From assembly GCA_030386875.1 (NCBI GenBank), contig CM059571.1, positions 25,104,355-25,168,354 of the forward strand: a stretch of 64,000 bases of DNA, in the 5' to 3' direction. The first letter of the stretch is position 1, and each line of letters begins with the position of its first letter. This DNA comes from Morinoia aosen (taxonomy: Eukaryota > Arthropoda > Malacostraca > Amphipoda > Talitridae). Made by a program: the position numbers and the translations under genes. The notes beneath the pieces are model-generated. The model made no database searches. It had not been told where the DNA came from and saw nothing but the letters and a program-made list of their open reading frames with translations. Shown in pieces: positions 23,429-35,064 of this stretch.

Positions 23429-26400
23429 AGCATATAATTGCCGCGGCTCCCAACGCCCGTGTCACCGCCTCATGTTTACAAGAGCGCTGACGCCAGGTCC
23501 GTTTCCGCTCGTTCGCCCCATCTGAGCATAGCGCGCTGCCACTTCGGCACGCTTTTGTGTATTGTTGGAGGCAGTTATTCCTGTTGTTTTTGAAGTGCTT
23601 TGCTTTTAAAGTCGCTTCTTCTCTTAAGAGAGTCTTAAGACACACAGGGGACGGGCCTCTCCAAACAATAGGAGCACAGACACAGCCGAGTGCAGGAATC
23701 TAGTCTAAATTTGTTTGTGACTTTATGTGAATGTTTTTCTTGGGTTCTCTTACAAGAATTTACTGTATTTAATGAAATAAATCTCGTGAAGTGGTACGTG
23801 AGGGTGTTGAAATTGCACCATTATTGAGATGAATGTGTGCTTCTGACAATGGAAATAAGACAAAAGTTTTCATGTTTTAGAGTGGATGGATATTTTTAGC
23901 GGGCTTGTAATTATTGGGTATAAGTTTACTTCCAACCAACTTGTACAGAAAAAATAATGATGATACTCTTACTTATATCTATTTTAGTGCAGGGAAGTTC
24001 CGCTCAAAATTTTTTTTATTTCAGCTAACGAGCCATTCTACGGAAGGATGTGACTGAGGTTTTTGTTGCTGAATAAATAGAGGGACCTTCATTCTCATTT
24101 ACATGTGAATGAAATGCTGCAGCCCACCGCACACAAATGAAACCGACGCAAGCAATGTTGGGTGGAATGTGAGCTCGGTGGTCCTAATTAACACGTAATT
24201 CAACTAAATGCATGGCTTCGCGTCTGTAGCTTCAGCCATCACAAGGCATTTTTGTACGCTTCATTGAGCTGGCAACTTTAGCTTCGTTATCTAACACTTT
24301 ACCCACACTTTACGGCCCGACCCTGACTCTCGAGTCCGTCCATTGTTGTGCCTGCTCCTCACTCGCTGCTCATCACACGTGAACTACCACAGATGATCTC
24401 TACTAAGAAATCATTCGGAAAATAGGTTTAAAAATACTGTCTTTTTTCGTGGGGGAGTAGATAGTTTTTTACTTTGATATATAAAGAAATTCACGAATAG
24501 TGTCAACACAAATTACATAAATTGGTCGTATTACTTATTAGTTGGTAGTATTAGAAAGCTGCTCGATGAGCTTACTTTCTCGAAGTTGACGAGGCGCCTT
24601 TATTGCTGCAGAAACTTCGTATGTACCTCACTCTCATCTCTGAGTATCAAACTCTAGCTGTCATGGCGTCGTGTCTCCTAAATATAGAGCAGGAGATAGA
24701 AGCTCAGGCTCGTGAGTGGTAAAAGGATCGTGGCAGCTGGTGGATTTATATATATATAATGCAGTCAATCCTGGGTTCTGAGTAAAATGATATATTTATT
24801 GGCATGCACGCTAGACGGGTGCCATGATGTTATTTTCTCCTGATTTTGAACTGATATGCAATCATGACAGATTCTCGCTAACTTAAAAATGCATTGCGAA
24901 TAAAATGCAATCTCTTCTCTTACGAACATCCACCTCTATGTCAAGGAGATTACGATGTACATTATTTCGTGTCGATGTTTTACTTAAATTAAAACAATTA
25001 AACAAAGTTCCAATTCCATTATTCTGCTCTCAGCCTTCCCATATCTGACCAAGTTGCTGTCTCCGAACATTGGTCATCATCATAAGCCATAGTTGTCTTT
25101 CAGTAGGATCTTTATGCGTAATAATCTGATCAAAACAATTTAGTGGGTGACCACTAATTCAAAAATTTTGTTAACTAATAAAACTCAAAAGTTTTAAGGC
25201 ACCATGATTACACTACTGTTTGATTCAGTGATGAAGAAATATCAATTAATGAGTTTCCTTCCGATGATCATGTCACATAGTTTTTGAAAAAATAATGAGA
25301 TTTTTGGATCAAAATATTGGCTCAAGAGGAATTGACTGTCAAATAATCGTTTTAGTTTATTTCATTTCCTTCTGTCTGTCTAGTTATAAAAAGTGTTTAT
25401 TAATTCAGCCCATTATTTTCTTTAGTCTATATGGCGGGTAAAACGTTAAACTAGAGAACTAACCATTGATTTAGAAACGCCTTCAACTCTCTTTTAAGTG
25501 TTTTATAAGTTATTTGCGGGGCAACGAATTATCACAAAAGCAACGCTCAACTGACAGGCAGGTGCTTACAGACGCTGAGCTGTGCTTTTACTTAGATATT
25601 GAGCGCGGCCTTCGAACTCGTATTGCGTACTGTGCCATTCCCGCTGCCAAGCGCCAGTTGTACAGCAAGTGAGAAACGTCAAATCTTGCTGAACTACTCA
25701 GACTGCTATATATTTCAGCACAATCCCGTCTTCTAGATGTGCTCTTTTATGAGGCGATAAAAGCAAGAAGTTTTTAAATGTTTTTCTTAGTGAGCTTCGC
25801 TAATGGAGAAGGCAGTGTCGAGAAGGCAATAACACATCTGCAGCGTTTGCTTCATATCACGGCGTGACCGTTGGGGATTTTCTGAGATTAACTGAGGCCA
25901 ATTGATACGAGTGCTGCGCAACCACTGGAGATGGCAGACTCTTGATTTGAAAGCAGGAAATAGCATCTAGCCAAAGAGTTTGTTTTTATCAGCACTTGGT
26001 ACGTTGACGGAGTCAAGTTGATTAATGTTATAAAAATTTAGTTGTTTCCTCACCAAGAATATTTTTATCTTTTATTTCGTCCAAATCTTCCATCGCTTTG
26101 AACGCTCTGCTATTCACCCATCAAACTCAATATAATGAAAATAATTCATTTGAATGTGTTTGAGTCAATTATTGAGGCAATTACCATTCATCTAGAGCGA
26201 TATAACACTGATGTATTTGGTCATAAAGTAGGCAGAAGTAAAATAATATTTCTTTTCGTGGTATCTGTCCATTTTTTGAAGCATCCGCCATGACGTTGAA
26301 CAACAGTTCGTTTTCTCGATGCTGCGTTTTTAGCGCGTGGCTGCGACAGCAGGTGGGCACAGCTGTCGAAGATGGCAAGGACTCTGCCGTCGAGGGAAAA

Positions 26401-28080
26401 TGATTTACTCCTCTGCTGGACCACTAATGACTGAACTTCGGTAAGCATAGCTGCTCACGAGCTTACAGAACAGATCTGTAGATTTGTCTGCAGTGATAAC
26501 TCAGGTACTTGAGGTTGTATTTCCCAGTACTTGTGGAGCTCATTGCTTGAGTTAGGTGCCGTGTGCGCATGAGGTGATATTTGACCTGAAAGAAGGAAAA
26601 TGTTAAAATTTAGTCATTGCATTTGAGTTACATGATGAATCCAAATTTACCAGCGTTTGCTTTAATTCTTGCCGAGAATTAAATGAGAAGCAGGTTACCA
26701 TTCGATCTTAGAATTTCGAATACAAATTATTATGAGATTTTCAAATGCAGAGATAAAACCAGAGAAAACATGTTTGTAGAGCATCATGATAACGACGCAT
26801 TAGCCTATGGCCTCACCCACTCTACACTAGCCGCTCGGAGGCAGCGCATGAAATAGTGAGGTGCACTGACCTGCTTGTGAGTGTGCACTTTGTGCGCAAT
26901 GTCAAGCTTGCAGTGTCAATTCTACTAACCCATCGCATTTAACACTTTTCTCTTCACTCGCTTACATTAAAATACTTCTTACGAGCTGCTATGTGGATGT
27001 AGAATTATGGAACTCAGCGCCTACTCGTTTAAAGATCTACGTACGAGAATTTTTATCGATTAAAGCGTAGTGATACAATCTCTAATCGTTGAAATAAAAA
27101 TTCTTACTTCATTAGACTGTTGATGTCAGAGCAATTTTATTAAGAGGTTTCATTTTGGACAGGGAAAATGTTTGCATAACTTAGTGTGTCTCGGCAGACT
27201 ATATTGTTCTCCGACTTGCGAGAGTGAAATATTAAGTAAGCATTCGAAATTAATGAAGAGCTCGGAATTTTTAGGTGATTAATATTTAAATGAAGTACAG
27301 GTTATAAAATGCATTTGATCATTTCCGAGCTCAGCTTCTCGAAATATTTGAGACAAAATTTGACAAATTTCTTGCTTTCATGGTTGTTTGTCTAAGTTTA
27401 ACTCGTTCTAACCTGCATGTTTGATAACCTAGTTTAGAAATACGTCCACCCCAGTAAAGCTGAGTTTTAAAATCCGCTCCATCGCGTCGATTGGGATGGG
27501 AAGGCACTCTCTTTTTCGTTGTATTTTCAACTGTCGATAGCTTTTGTATTTTTTTTGGGGGTTTTTCATTGAGACATGAGAAAGTGAGCTGGTTACAGCG
27601 AAATCAATGGTTTTCTGCATCTGTGGAAGAAAAGAATGACGAGACAGAGGAGGAAGAAGAGGTAGGGGAGGAGAAGGAAGAGGTGGAGGAACGGAAGGGC
27701 TTAGCTAAGTGTTTACGCAGGCTGCAGTTTCGTCGCGTGCTGAGAGGCCTGCCGGAGCTTCAGTGTTGGCCGAGGCCGCCGCGCGTCTCTGTAGGATCAT
27801 ACGCAGCACTCGATGATGGAGGAAGGAGGTCACGCCTCCCAGCGCGGCCTAGTGAATCTATTTGCGGTCTTCAAATTTCAGTGAAATAGAGGACCTGATC
27901 AGAAATACCTTGTTATTATTGCTCTACGACTTCATTTCAATTGTAGCTCAGAATACGAGGGCTATCGTGCAATTAACTAAAACATGCACAGAATCATGTT
28001 GCGGATTTTCCAGTTTATTCCTTCACCCACATACGCTCATTTATGAATTTTATCCTGAAAAAATTATAATGATATTTTTT
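23429..28080. other. Unique-looking sequence, no gene recognised
   Basis: Mostly AT-rich. A GC- and purine-rich patch at 27630-27860 carries an open frame (27491-27889) whose product has a run of glutamate and lysine, a usual result of purine-rich DNA. A (TA)n run is at 24749-24760. No domain or RNA gene recognised. Confidence 0.5.
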
Positions 28081-28148
28081 AATGGTTTTAAAATTATTCG
28101 TGATATTGCTACAATGGTTTTAAAATTATTCGTTATATTGCTACAATG
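28081..28148 (+). repeat. Two-copy direct repeat, 32-bp unit
   Basis: Two nearly identical 32-bp units (28081-28112 and 28113-28144, one difference) followed by the start of a third. Confidence 0.9.
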
Positions 28149-29856
28149 GTTTCGTATGGAAGGTATTCCGTTTCACAAACAAATTGATTCAAGCTTGAGA
28201 ACGCTTGTGAAATTAAGAACGGATAATTTCGAATTGAAGCTGAAGTCCGTACGGCCTGGCCGACGACTCTAGGGCTTTCAATACCGGATCCAAATGAAAA
28301 CTTCTGAATCACAGATTTTTTTTTTTAATTTAGCTAATGGTCGGGATTCTGGAATCTTTCCAGTTACTATACTTAAACTAATTGAAAAACTCTTACAACA
28401 AGAAAATTTGCAAATGGGATTAGAATGCGATGAACTTCTAAAACGAGACTCAAAACTATAGCGTCTCAGTAGTTAACGCTTAGAAAAATAAATTTGATGT
28501 TCAATTTCACTTACCTGTCAATTAAATTGAGACCTGAGAAATTTTTGAACGAGTTGCGTTGCGTGCTTAGGTGTTTTTCATGAAAAATATGATGGCTGTA
28601 ATGTAACATACAGGAACGAACATCGTTCGCGGTGGGTGGTATACAATATACTCAATAGGTGCTTGTGGTTGATAACTTGAAAACTACAACACTAATTTAC
28701 GCTAATGGAAGTAGTTGAAATTAAGCTAGAGACTGAACGGGAGGAAAATAGCGTACAGAAAGCAATTGTACTGAAAATCCAGGGAGAGAAGTTGTTCATG
28801 ATGGATGCTCATTCAACAGCTTTTACTCAGGAAAAATAGTAAAAATAACTTACTAGGCACATAACTCTACGATGACACAGTTCAGTTATCAAGTAATATA
28901 TGTAGTGTTAAATGTTAGTGTTCTAACCTTCCAAATTCCAATTGAACATGCATAGTTTTATCCCACGAATTTCCAGAAAATTTTCAGGTCTATTTTCAGT
29001 TTGCGTACCTGGAATATTCAGGCCGAAACCCACCGCGATCACGAGACGAAAACCCTACTGACGGCACAGCGATTGAGAGCAAGGGCCTGGAGGAAGCTGG
29101 TCCTCAAATTAAAGGATAAACTTTCTGCCCCCCACATTGTGCTTAGGAATGATCCTCAACGAAGACCAGGATTGGCGGGTCAACGGAGATGAAGTGTAGA
29201 TGAGATCTGGTCCGGGATGACCCTTAGAAATCGATAGGTGAATGTGACCCTATGGGATTGCTTCGGGAATTTACAGGCATGAAAAGCTGATTCTTTGAAT
29301 AAGATTCAAATGTTTATTGAGATTACCATAAGCAATTTGTACTGTATTTTGACAGGGAAAGGAGGCAACATGAAGTGGTCAAATAGTCATTCAGATTTTA
29401 TATCACTCGAAATGTTGACTAAGAGTAGATGACTTTAATAGTATAGCGTAGAATTAATTAGGGGAAATTTAATGGTTTCCAGCGTGTTATTTAGATTGTA
29501 CTCAATGGCAGCTAACGAGGTGTATTTTTTTCCTCTTGATTTGGAAGGGTTCTGAAAACTAATTAACATGCAGTGATGCTGACAAAGGAAATTTAATTCC
29601 CATAAAAAAACCTAAATGTTGAATGCAACACTCAAACAGCCTTTGACTACACACACACAATTAAAAACGTACTGACTCGACTGCAGAATATAGAAATGAG
29701 TCGTTTGATCAGTTCGAGTGAATGCTGAACGACCTGAAAGTTTAAAGTTGTTTCAAATTACAGCCTAGAGGTTGAAAATAGTGGAGGAGGTGTGCCATTT
29801 TCTCACCATCGTCGCCTTACCAAATCTTTACAAAGCATCTAAGCCCTAAAAAAGGT
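28149..29856. other. No recognisable feature
   Basis: AT-rich, no gene or repeat recognised. Confidence 0.5.
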
Positions 29857-30029
29857 AGAGCGTTAATGCTGTACCATTTTACATAATTTTTAAGTCATCT
29901 TCTCCGATGTGAATCACGAAGTGATGCTTGAAAGAACGCTTATTTGAGGGATGGAGTTCATCATCCTTAACTGAGCGTGCTTATGGAGGATGGTTTCATT
30001 TTTTGTTCGTCGAGCGTTAAATACCAAAC
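29857..30029 (+). repeat. Diverged duplicated block, copy 1
   Basis: Matches 30679-30846 in the same orientation. Shared words include TCCGATGTGAATCA(C/T)GAAGTGAT, ACGCTTATTT, GAGTTCA(T/C)CATC, TTGTTCGTC and GTTAAATACCA. The two copies are about 820 bp apart. Confidence 0.8.
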
Positions 30030-30678
30030 AATAGCTAACCATATGGGGAAGGAGGAGGCATTCACAAGACAGGAGCAATTGCTGAGTGTCTGAGAGCGTC
30101 CCAGTAACACGAGTGCTCTCAGAGCTCTGAAGGGGGCGTGTGTGGAGCTGGAGTTGGCGTGTAAACTGCCCCTCTGGGGCATACATAGCACACGAAACGT
30201 GCAAATAATCTCATGCAATCCTGAAATGAATAGGGCCTCTCTTTCTCTTTAAACGGCAATGCGGGTGTGTGAACATTTATATTGTTACGATTTGCAGAAG
30301 ACTAAGCTATGCCAGTAAAAGCTTATTATCTTAAATGGAGGTGACATCGATAATATCGTGATGGAAGTTCCAGTTTCGAGCTTTGAGAATGGACGTTGAA
30401 GCTATGAAAGGAATTTTTCGTTACAAACTTTTGTGTGCTGTATCATTGTACAAATGAAAACACGGAACAGCTCGTACTAAAAGCTCTGAAGGAAAACGTA
30501 TCGGAAATATGTATGTAAATGGTATGAAAGTGTTTTTGAACTGTATCTCGAAGCTAAATAAATTTAACGTAAACATCATCAGCCTCTTTCGATCGTTCAT
30601 CTATATGACGGTTTATTGGATCCTGTAGATCTCCTTATTTTCGTTTAAAACTAATTTATTTCTATGAATTGGAAAAGC
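30030..30678. other. Spacer between duplicated blocks
   Basis: No gene recognised; no third copy of the block. Confidence 0.5.
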
Positions 30679-30846
30679 AGAGCTTTACTACTGTCTCATT
30701 TCATGTAATTTTTGAGTTATTTTTCCGATGTGAATCATGAAGTGATACGTGATCGGACGCTTATTTTTAGGTTAGAGTTCACCATCATGTATTGAGCGCG
30801 CTTTTGTTTGTTCCATGGTTTGTTCGTCTACGGTTAAATACCATAC
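30679..30846 (+). repeat. Diverged duplicated block, copy 2
   Basis: Partner of 29857-30029. Similarity begins at AGAGC-TTA and ends at GTTAAATACCA. The many scattered differences show the duplication is old. It may be two copies of an unrecognised dispersed element. Confidence 0.8.
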
Positions 30847-33210
30847 GTCACCAGTAGGAGTAAATTGTTGCCTTATGGATTCAATTCCTTTGCTACAGAA
30901 CCTCAAATAATTTTCTTCCACAAAATGTTCAAATATCATGTTCGAGGAATGGCTAACTTAAAGCAGTCCAATCTACAACTTTCTACGTGTCCAGGTCATT
31001 TGATAGGAAACCATTCTTGGTATCCTGTAAATACTGATACATCGTGGGTAGAGAGGTGGAAGAAGTCACCTAGAATGGGCCTCGAATTCTTTGAGCGCAA
31101 GATCAAATGGAAACAAGTGCTCCCCTGTGCAGCAATCGGCCACCAGCAGCCCGAGAAACACAACAGCGGCGACAGAGTGTCATCAGGGGAGCTTTGTTCT
31201 CACTAACACGACAAGCTCAGGGGTTCTCGAGCTGCCCACTCCCAGATCGGGGCTTGAATTTGCGCTCATACAACGTCTAGCTCTTTTTTCTTTGACTCGA
31301 ACCAGAAAATTCTGTTGACTTCTTGCTCTGAAAATCATACTATTTTCCAAAAATTGTTATCCTGCATTTTCGTGGTATTCGTTTATTATTATGTTAGCAG
31401 ATTATTACAAGAAGATTTGAAGGGGTTGAGATACTTGCTTGAGAACCTTAATCCACTTCACATTTTAGCAAGACTCATTCAGAGTAAATTTACCGTTCTT
31501 ATTAGGTGGCACAGAAATGTGCCCACCACGATATTCAGAGTTCGCTCACTTTGCGAAGCGTGGCTTCCCTTAAAGTTGCATCTTTCTTTGTTGGATCAGC
31601 ATTTATTTTCTCCGTAACTTTACTTCTATATCTCATAGGGGTTTAAAAAGCCTAACCACACTGGCAACCCGAGCTTATTCAAACTTAGCCCTCGACGTCA
31701 GTGATGCGCTGCTTCGTTCTGGAAACGACAGGAGGACAAAGCTCTCAGAAAGCGCTCATTTATTCATGGCGTCCGGAGATTTCAAACCAAGCAACTTTGG
31801 TTATACATCTTGTGCACATGTGAAGCTTAGAGCGAGCAGCTGTCCTTATCTCCTTCATGAAGCCTCTGCAAAGATCACGCCCTGAATTATGGATGAACGC
31901 ACAAGGTTTGCATTGTTTAATGGGCATCACAATGGCTCAAATACGCGCTGCTTCCTGCCTCCCATTATCGCACACAGACTATTTTCCCAAAGATCTCTCG
32001 AAAATACACGCCTTCACCTTCAAGCCCCTGGAAAATTTAGAGAACTTTCTATGAAAACCGCTTAGAATGAGAATGAATATTCGGATAAAATCAGTAACAC
32101 AATAACTATCTTTTTAGCTCCAAAATTTTAACGTCTACTTGAATCAGCGTGTGAGTGGTGCCGTTGGAAGTCCGTTCTTAACCGCAAAATTTGCAGTGAA
32201 AAAAATCGCGGTATTGAATTTTCTTGTCTTCGTGAAAATAAATCGCACACCTAAACTTGTAGATTCAATTTTCCTTCAGATTTGCGGAGAAGATGTGACT
32301 GAAAGGATTCGCGGTAAAGCCCAAGAAAAGAGTAAGACATGCCAGCGCTCTCAGGGGCGCATTCGAAATTGGGGTTTGAACAAGCAATGATGTTCTAGGA
32401 ACCCCAGAAGACCTTCTTTCTGAATGAAGTCGCTTGCACATATTAAAAAAGGTTGTACGGTACGTAACACCCTTTTACACTACGATTTATTTAATAACAC
32501 TAGGATTACAACACTAGGATTTCTTTAACAAACGAAGAAATAATCCACCTAGTTAGAGAGAGTAAAGTTATAGCAATACGAGAAAGAAAGCTTTAATGTT
32601 GAGTTTTGTCTCATGCGATCAGCCACAAATGTACAAAAACGTTCCACTTCCATTTTGCTCTGTGAGTTATTTGAATTGCTTGCATTAGACTGGATAACAA
32701 GCGTCTGAACAGGATTTTCAAAGAGATCTTAAAATTTCGCGTGCGTAGCTCTCAGACAATGCTAAATCTTATAGTTTTATTTCATGTTTTTTATCAGTTG
32801 TGAAACTTGTTGTTTATTGAGTGTCAGTTAACCCCCATGCTACCAATAATTTCCAAAATTTGCCCCCAAACACAGCCAACGAGAGTTGTACATGAACGAT
32901 TAATTTTATATCTACTTTCATACATTTTTCATAATTTTTATTTGGAAAAATGAAAAAAACCGTCTCCCTCTGACGCCCATCGCGCTTCCAAAGTGCGAAA
33001 CTTCGCGACTATAACTGCCGCCCGATTCAGCTGTATTAGTCGCTCTCAAATGTATCTCTTGCCAAAAATTTCTGTGATTTAAGCATTGATTCATGATAAG
33101 TGCTCTATACTGACAGCCAACTTTTTTATGAAGTACGTATTTTACTTAACAACATTATATCTCTGAAAATATTTTCATTCTTTGTCATCTTCTTAGTGGA
33201 AAGCTACCTT
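30847..33210. other. Unique-looking sequence, no gene recognised
   Basis: Frames of 60-113 codons occur at 30865-32390 but none shows a known domain. Confidence 0.5.
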
Positions 33211-33358
33211 ATGCGATCATCCGAACAGTAGGATCGCATAAACAGTATGCGATCATACAAACAGTGGTCGATTAACTGATCGACGAACGTATGTACTCCT
33301 GGTCGATTAACTGATCAATGATAGTCGATTAATTGATCAACGAGCGTACATACTCCTG
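33211..33358. repeat. Palindromic tandem cluster
   Basis: It starts with ATGCGATCAT and GGATCGCAT facing each other (33211-33239), then a second ATGCGATCAT (33247). Then come three copies of GTCGATTAA(C/T)TGATC, itself nearly palindromic, at about 33267, 33302 and 33323. Two of these are followed by CGA(A/G)CGTA(T/C)(G/A)TACTCCTG. DNA or RNA from here could fold into several hairpins. Confidence 0.75.
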
Positions 33359-35057
33359 ATTCTGGACGTTAATGAGTATAATAGGTACGCATAAGCACGG
33401 GCTAAATTGCTTTATCTGGTTCGTTTCATTTTACTTTTGTTACTTGTTGCTTAAAAATTTACATCTGCTCTAATGAATGTTAAGAAAACGTCCCTATTAA
33501 TTCTCACTTGAAAATGTCTTCTTTGACAAAGAAACATCCACTCCCATCTTGTGGAAGTGCTTGAGAACAAATTCGAGTCCATAGTTACTAGGTTGCAGGT
33601 TGAGCTACAACTAGTTCATCTAGTACCTGGTCGTCTCAAAACTGGATAATCCTCGGATGTGTTGTTCGAAAAAGTTAACGTAAAACGCCGGTCTCTTTTG
33701 TGCACCGCTTTCGCAGATTTGCAAGGGCGTCGAACGATTTGAGCGCAGCAGCAGCAGGCTGGGCATATTTATAAAGCCAATATCACAGGCGCAGCCTCAG
33801 CCTATGAAGAGGCCAGCGAGGCGGAAATTCGATACAGAAATCGTGCGCTCGGGTCCGAGGCTGGTTTTTGAGTGAATGCGTTCTGATCTGCTCGCAGCGT
33901 CCTCTCTTGCTTCCAGCGCCAGATTTCGGTCCAAAATCGGGCAACACTCGCTTGGCGTACTGTGGGCCTGCCAAATTCGAGCAAAAACCTGCATGGGTGA
34001 TCCTACTTATCTCGAAAAATCGTGTTTCACATAACTTTTGAGCAATAATATTTTTTTACTGAAGCAGTGGTATTTGATTCTCACTAATGTTCGCGTTAGT
34101 GCGCTCGGCATGTTATCACCAGCACTTCGTTTGAGGATCCAGTGACAATGGGATTGAACATTATTTGGAACTTATCTCAGGATATTGTGGTAAATCCTTG
34201 ATGCTGTATTAACATTTTCTCGATCTGTATTACGTTTTGAATGACGACATCTGATTAGAAATTACAAAATTACCCCCAAAAAAAGAGTAAGTACGAAATT
34301 GTGCAATGTTGTTGAATTTGCAGAAGTTCAAGGTTGTGCGTCTTTCTGAAAGTGCCCGCATGACATGCATGCAAAGCTTTTATGGAATTTCATTAGATTG
34401 TACTCAGTTTTTTGCAAATCGGAACGACGGTAGATAATTAGACGATAAGATATAAACTCACAAAAAGATAACTGCGAAAGAATCAATTGTATATAGCCGC
34501 CCGCTACTTGCCGTCCCCAACTGTATTCGGTTGTTTAGGTCGTCCTGCAATAACTCACTACACTGCTTGACCTGCTTGACTAGTACAATTATAAACCAGG
34601 GTTGAAAATGAGCCTTAATTTTGATTTTGGTTGGTGGTGGTGTTGCAGCTAGTACAAATTCGGGAGTTCAACCTCGTGACTATATTGGCGTCAAATGTAA
34701 ATTCTTTTTACTATTACCTGCCTATTTCGATGACATGAGAAAATTGCTCTTGTTGCATATGAGACGCGGAAGTTACTCGATATTATAATTTGTCAATTAT
34801 GACAGATTATGCGTCAGCTTTGTTCCTAACTGTAAATCATAGTTGTTTCATTGAAATCAACTTGTCTATTATACTGTAGTAGGTAAGTGTAATTTCTGTG
34901 AATTAGTTTTAAACGGCTTTCTGAATTTAATTAACAAGATAGAAGATGAAAACTACCAGCAGAAACCGTACAACTAAGCGTCGAGACAAAGTATGATGTA
35001 CTTACTCATCATAGGACAGATTACAAATGAACAATAGCTTACCAGGCTCTACAGATC
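33359..35057. other. No recognisable feature
   Basis: Contains a GC-richer patch at 33680-33990 with overlapping minus-strand frames and no recognisable product. The rest is AT-rich and unassigned. Confidence 0.5.
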
Positions 35058-35064
35058 GATTAAT

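Noticed and set aside
22283-23490. Long reading frames on both strands (146-234 codons) with repeating heptapeptides or 20-residue repeats
   Set aside because: They are produced by the 21- and 20-bp minisatellite, which lacks stop codons in several frames; frames are open on both strands at once and end where the array ends.
27491-27889. 132-codon frame with an acidic glutamate-rich run
   Set aside because: The run is the direct product of a purine-rich GAGGA-type stretch; no domain on either side.
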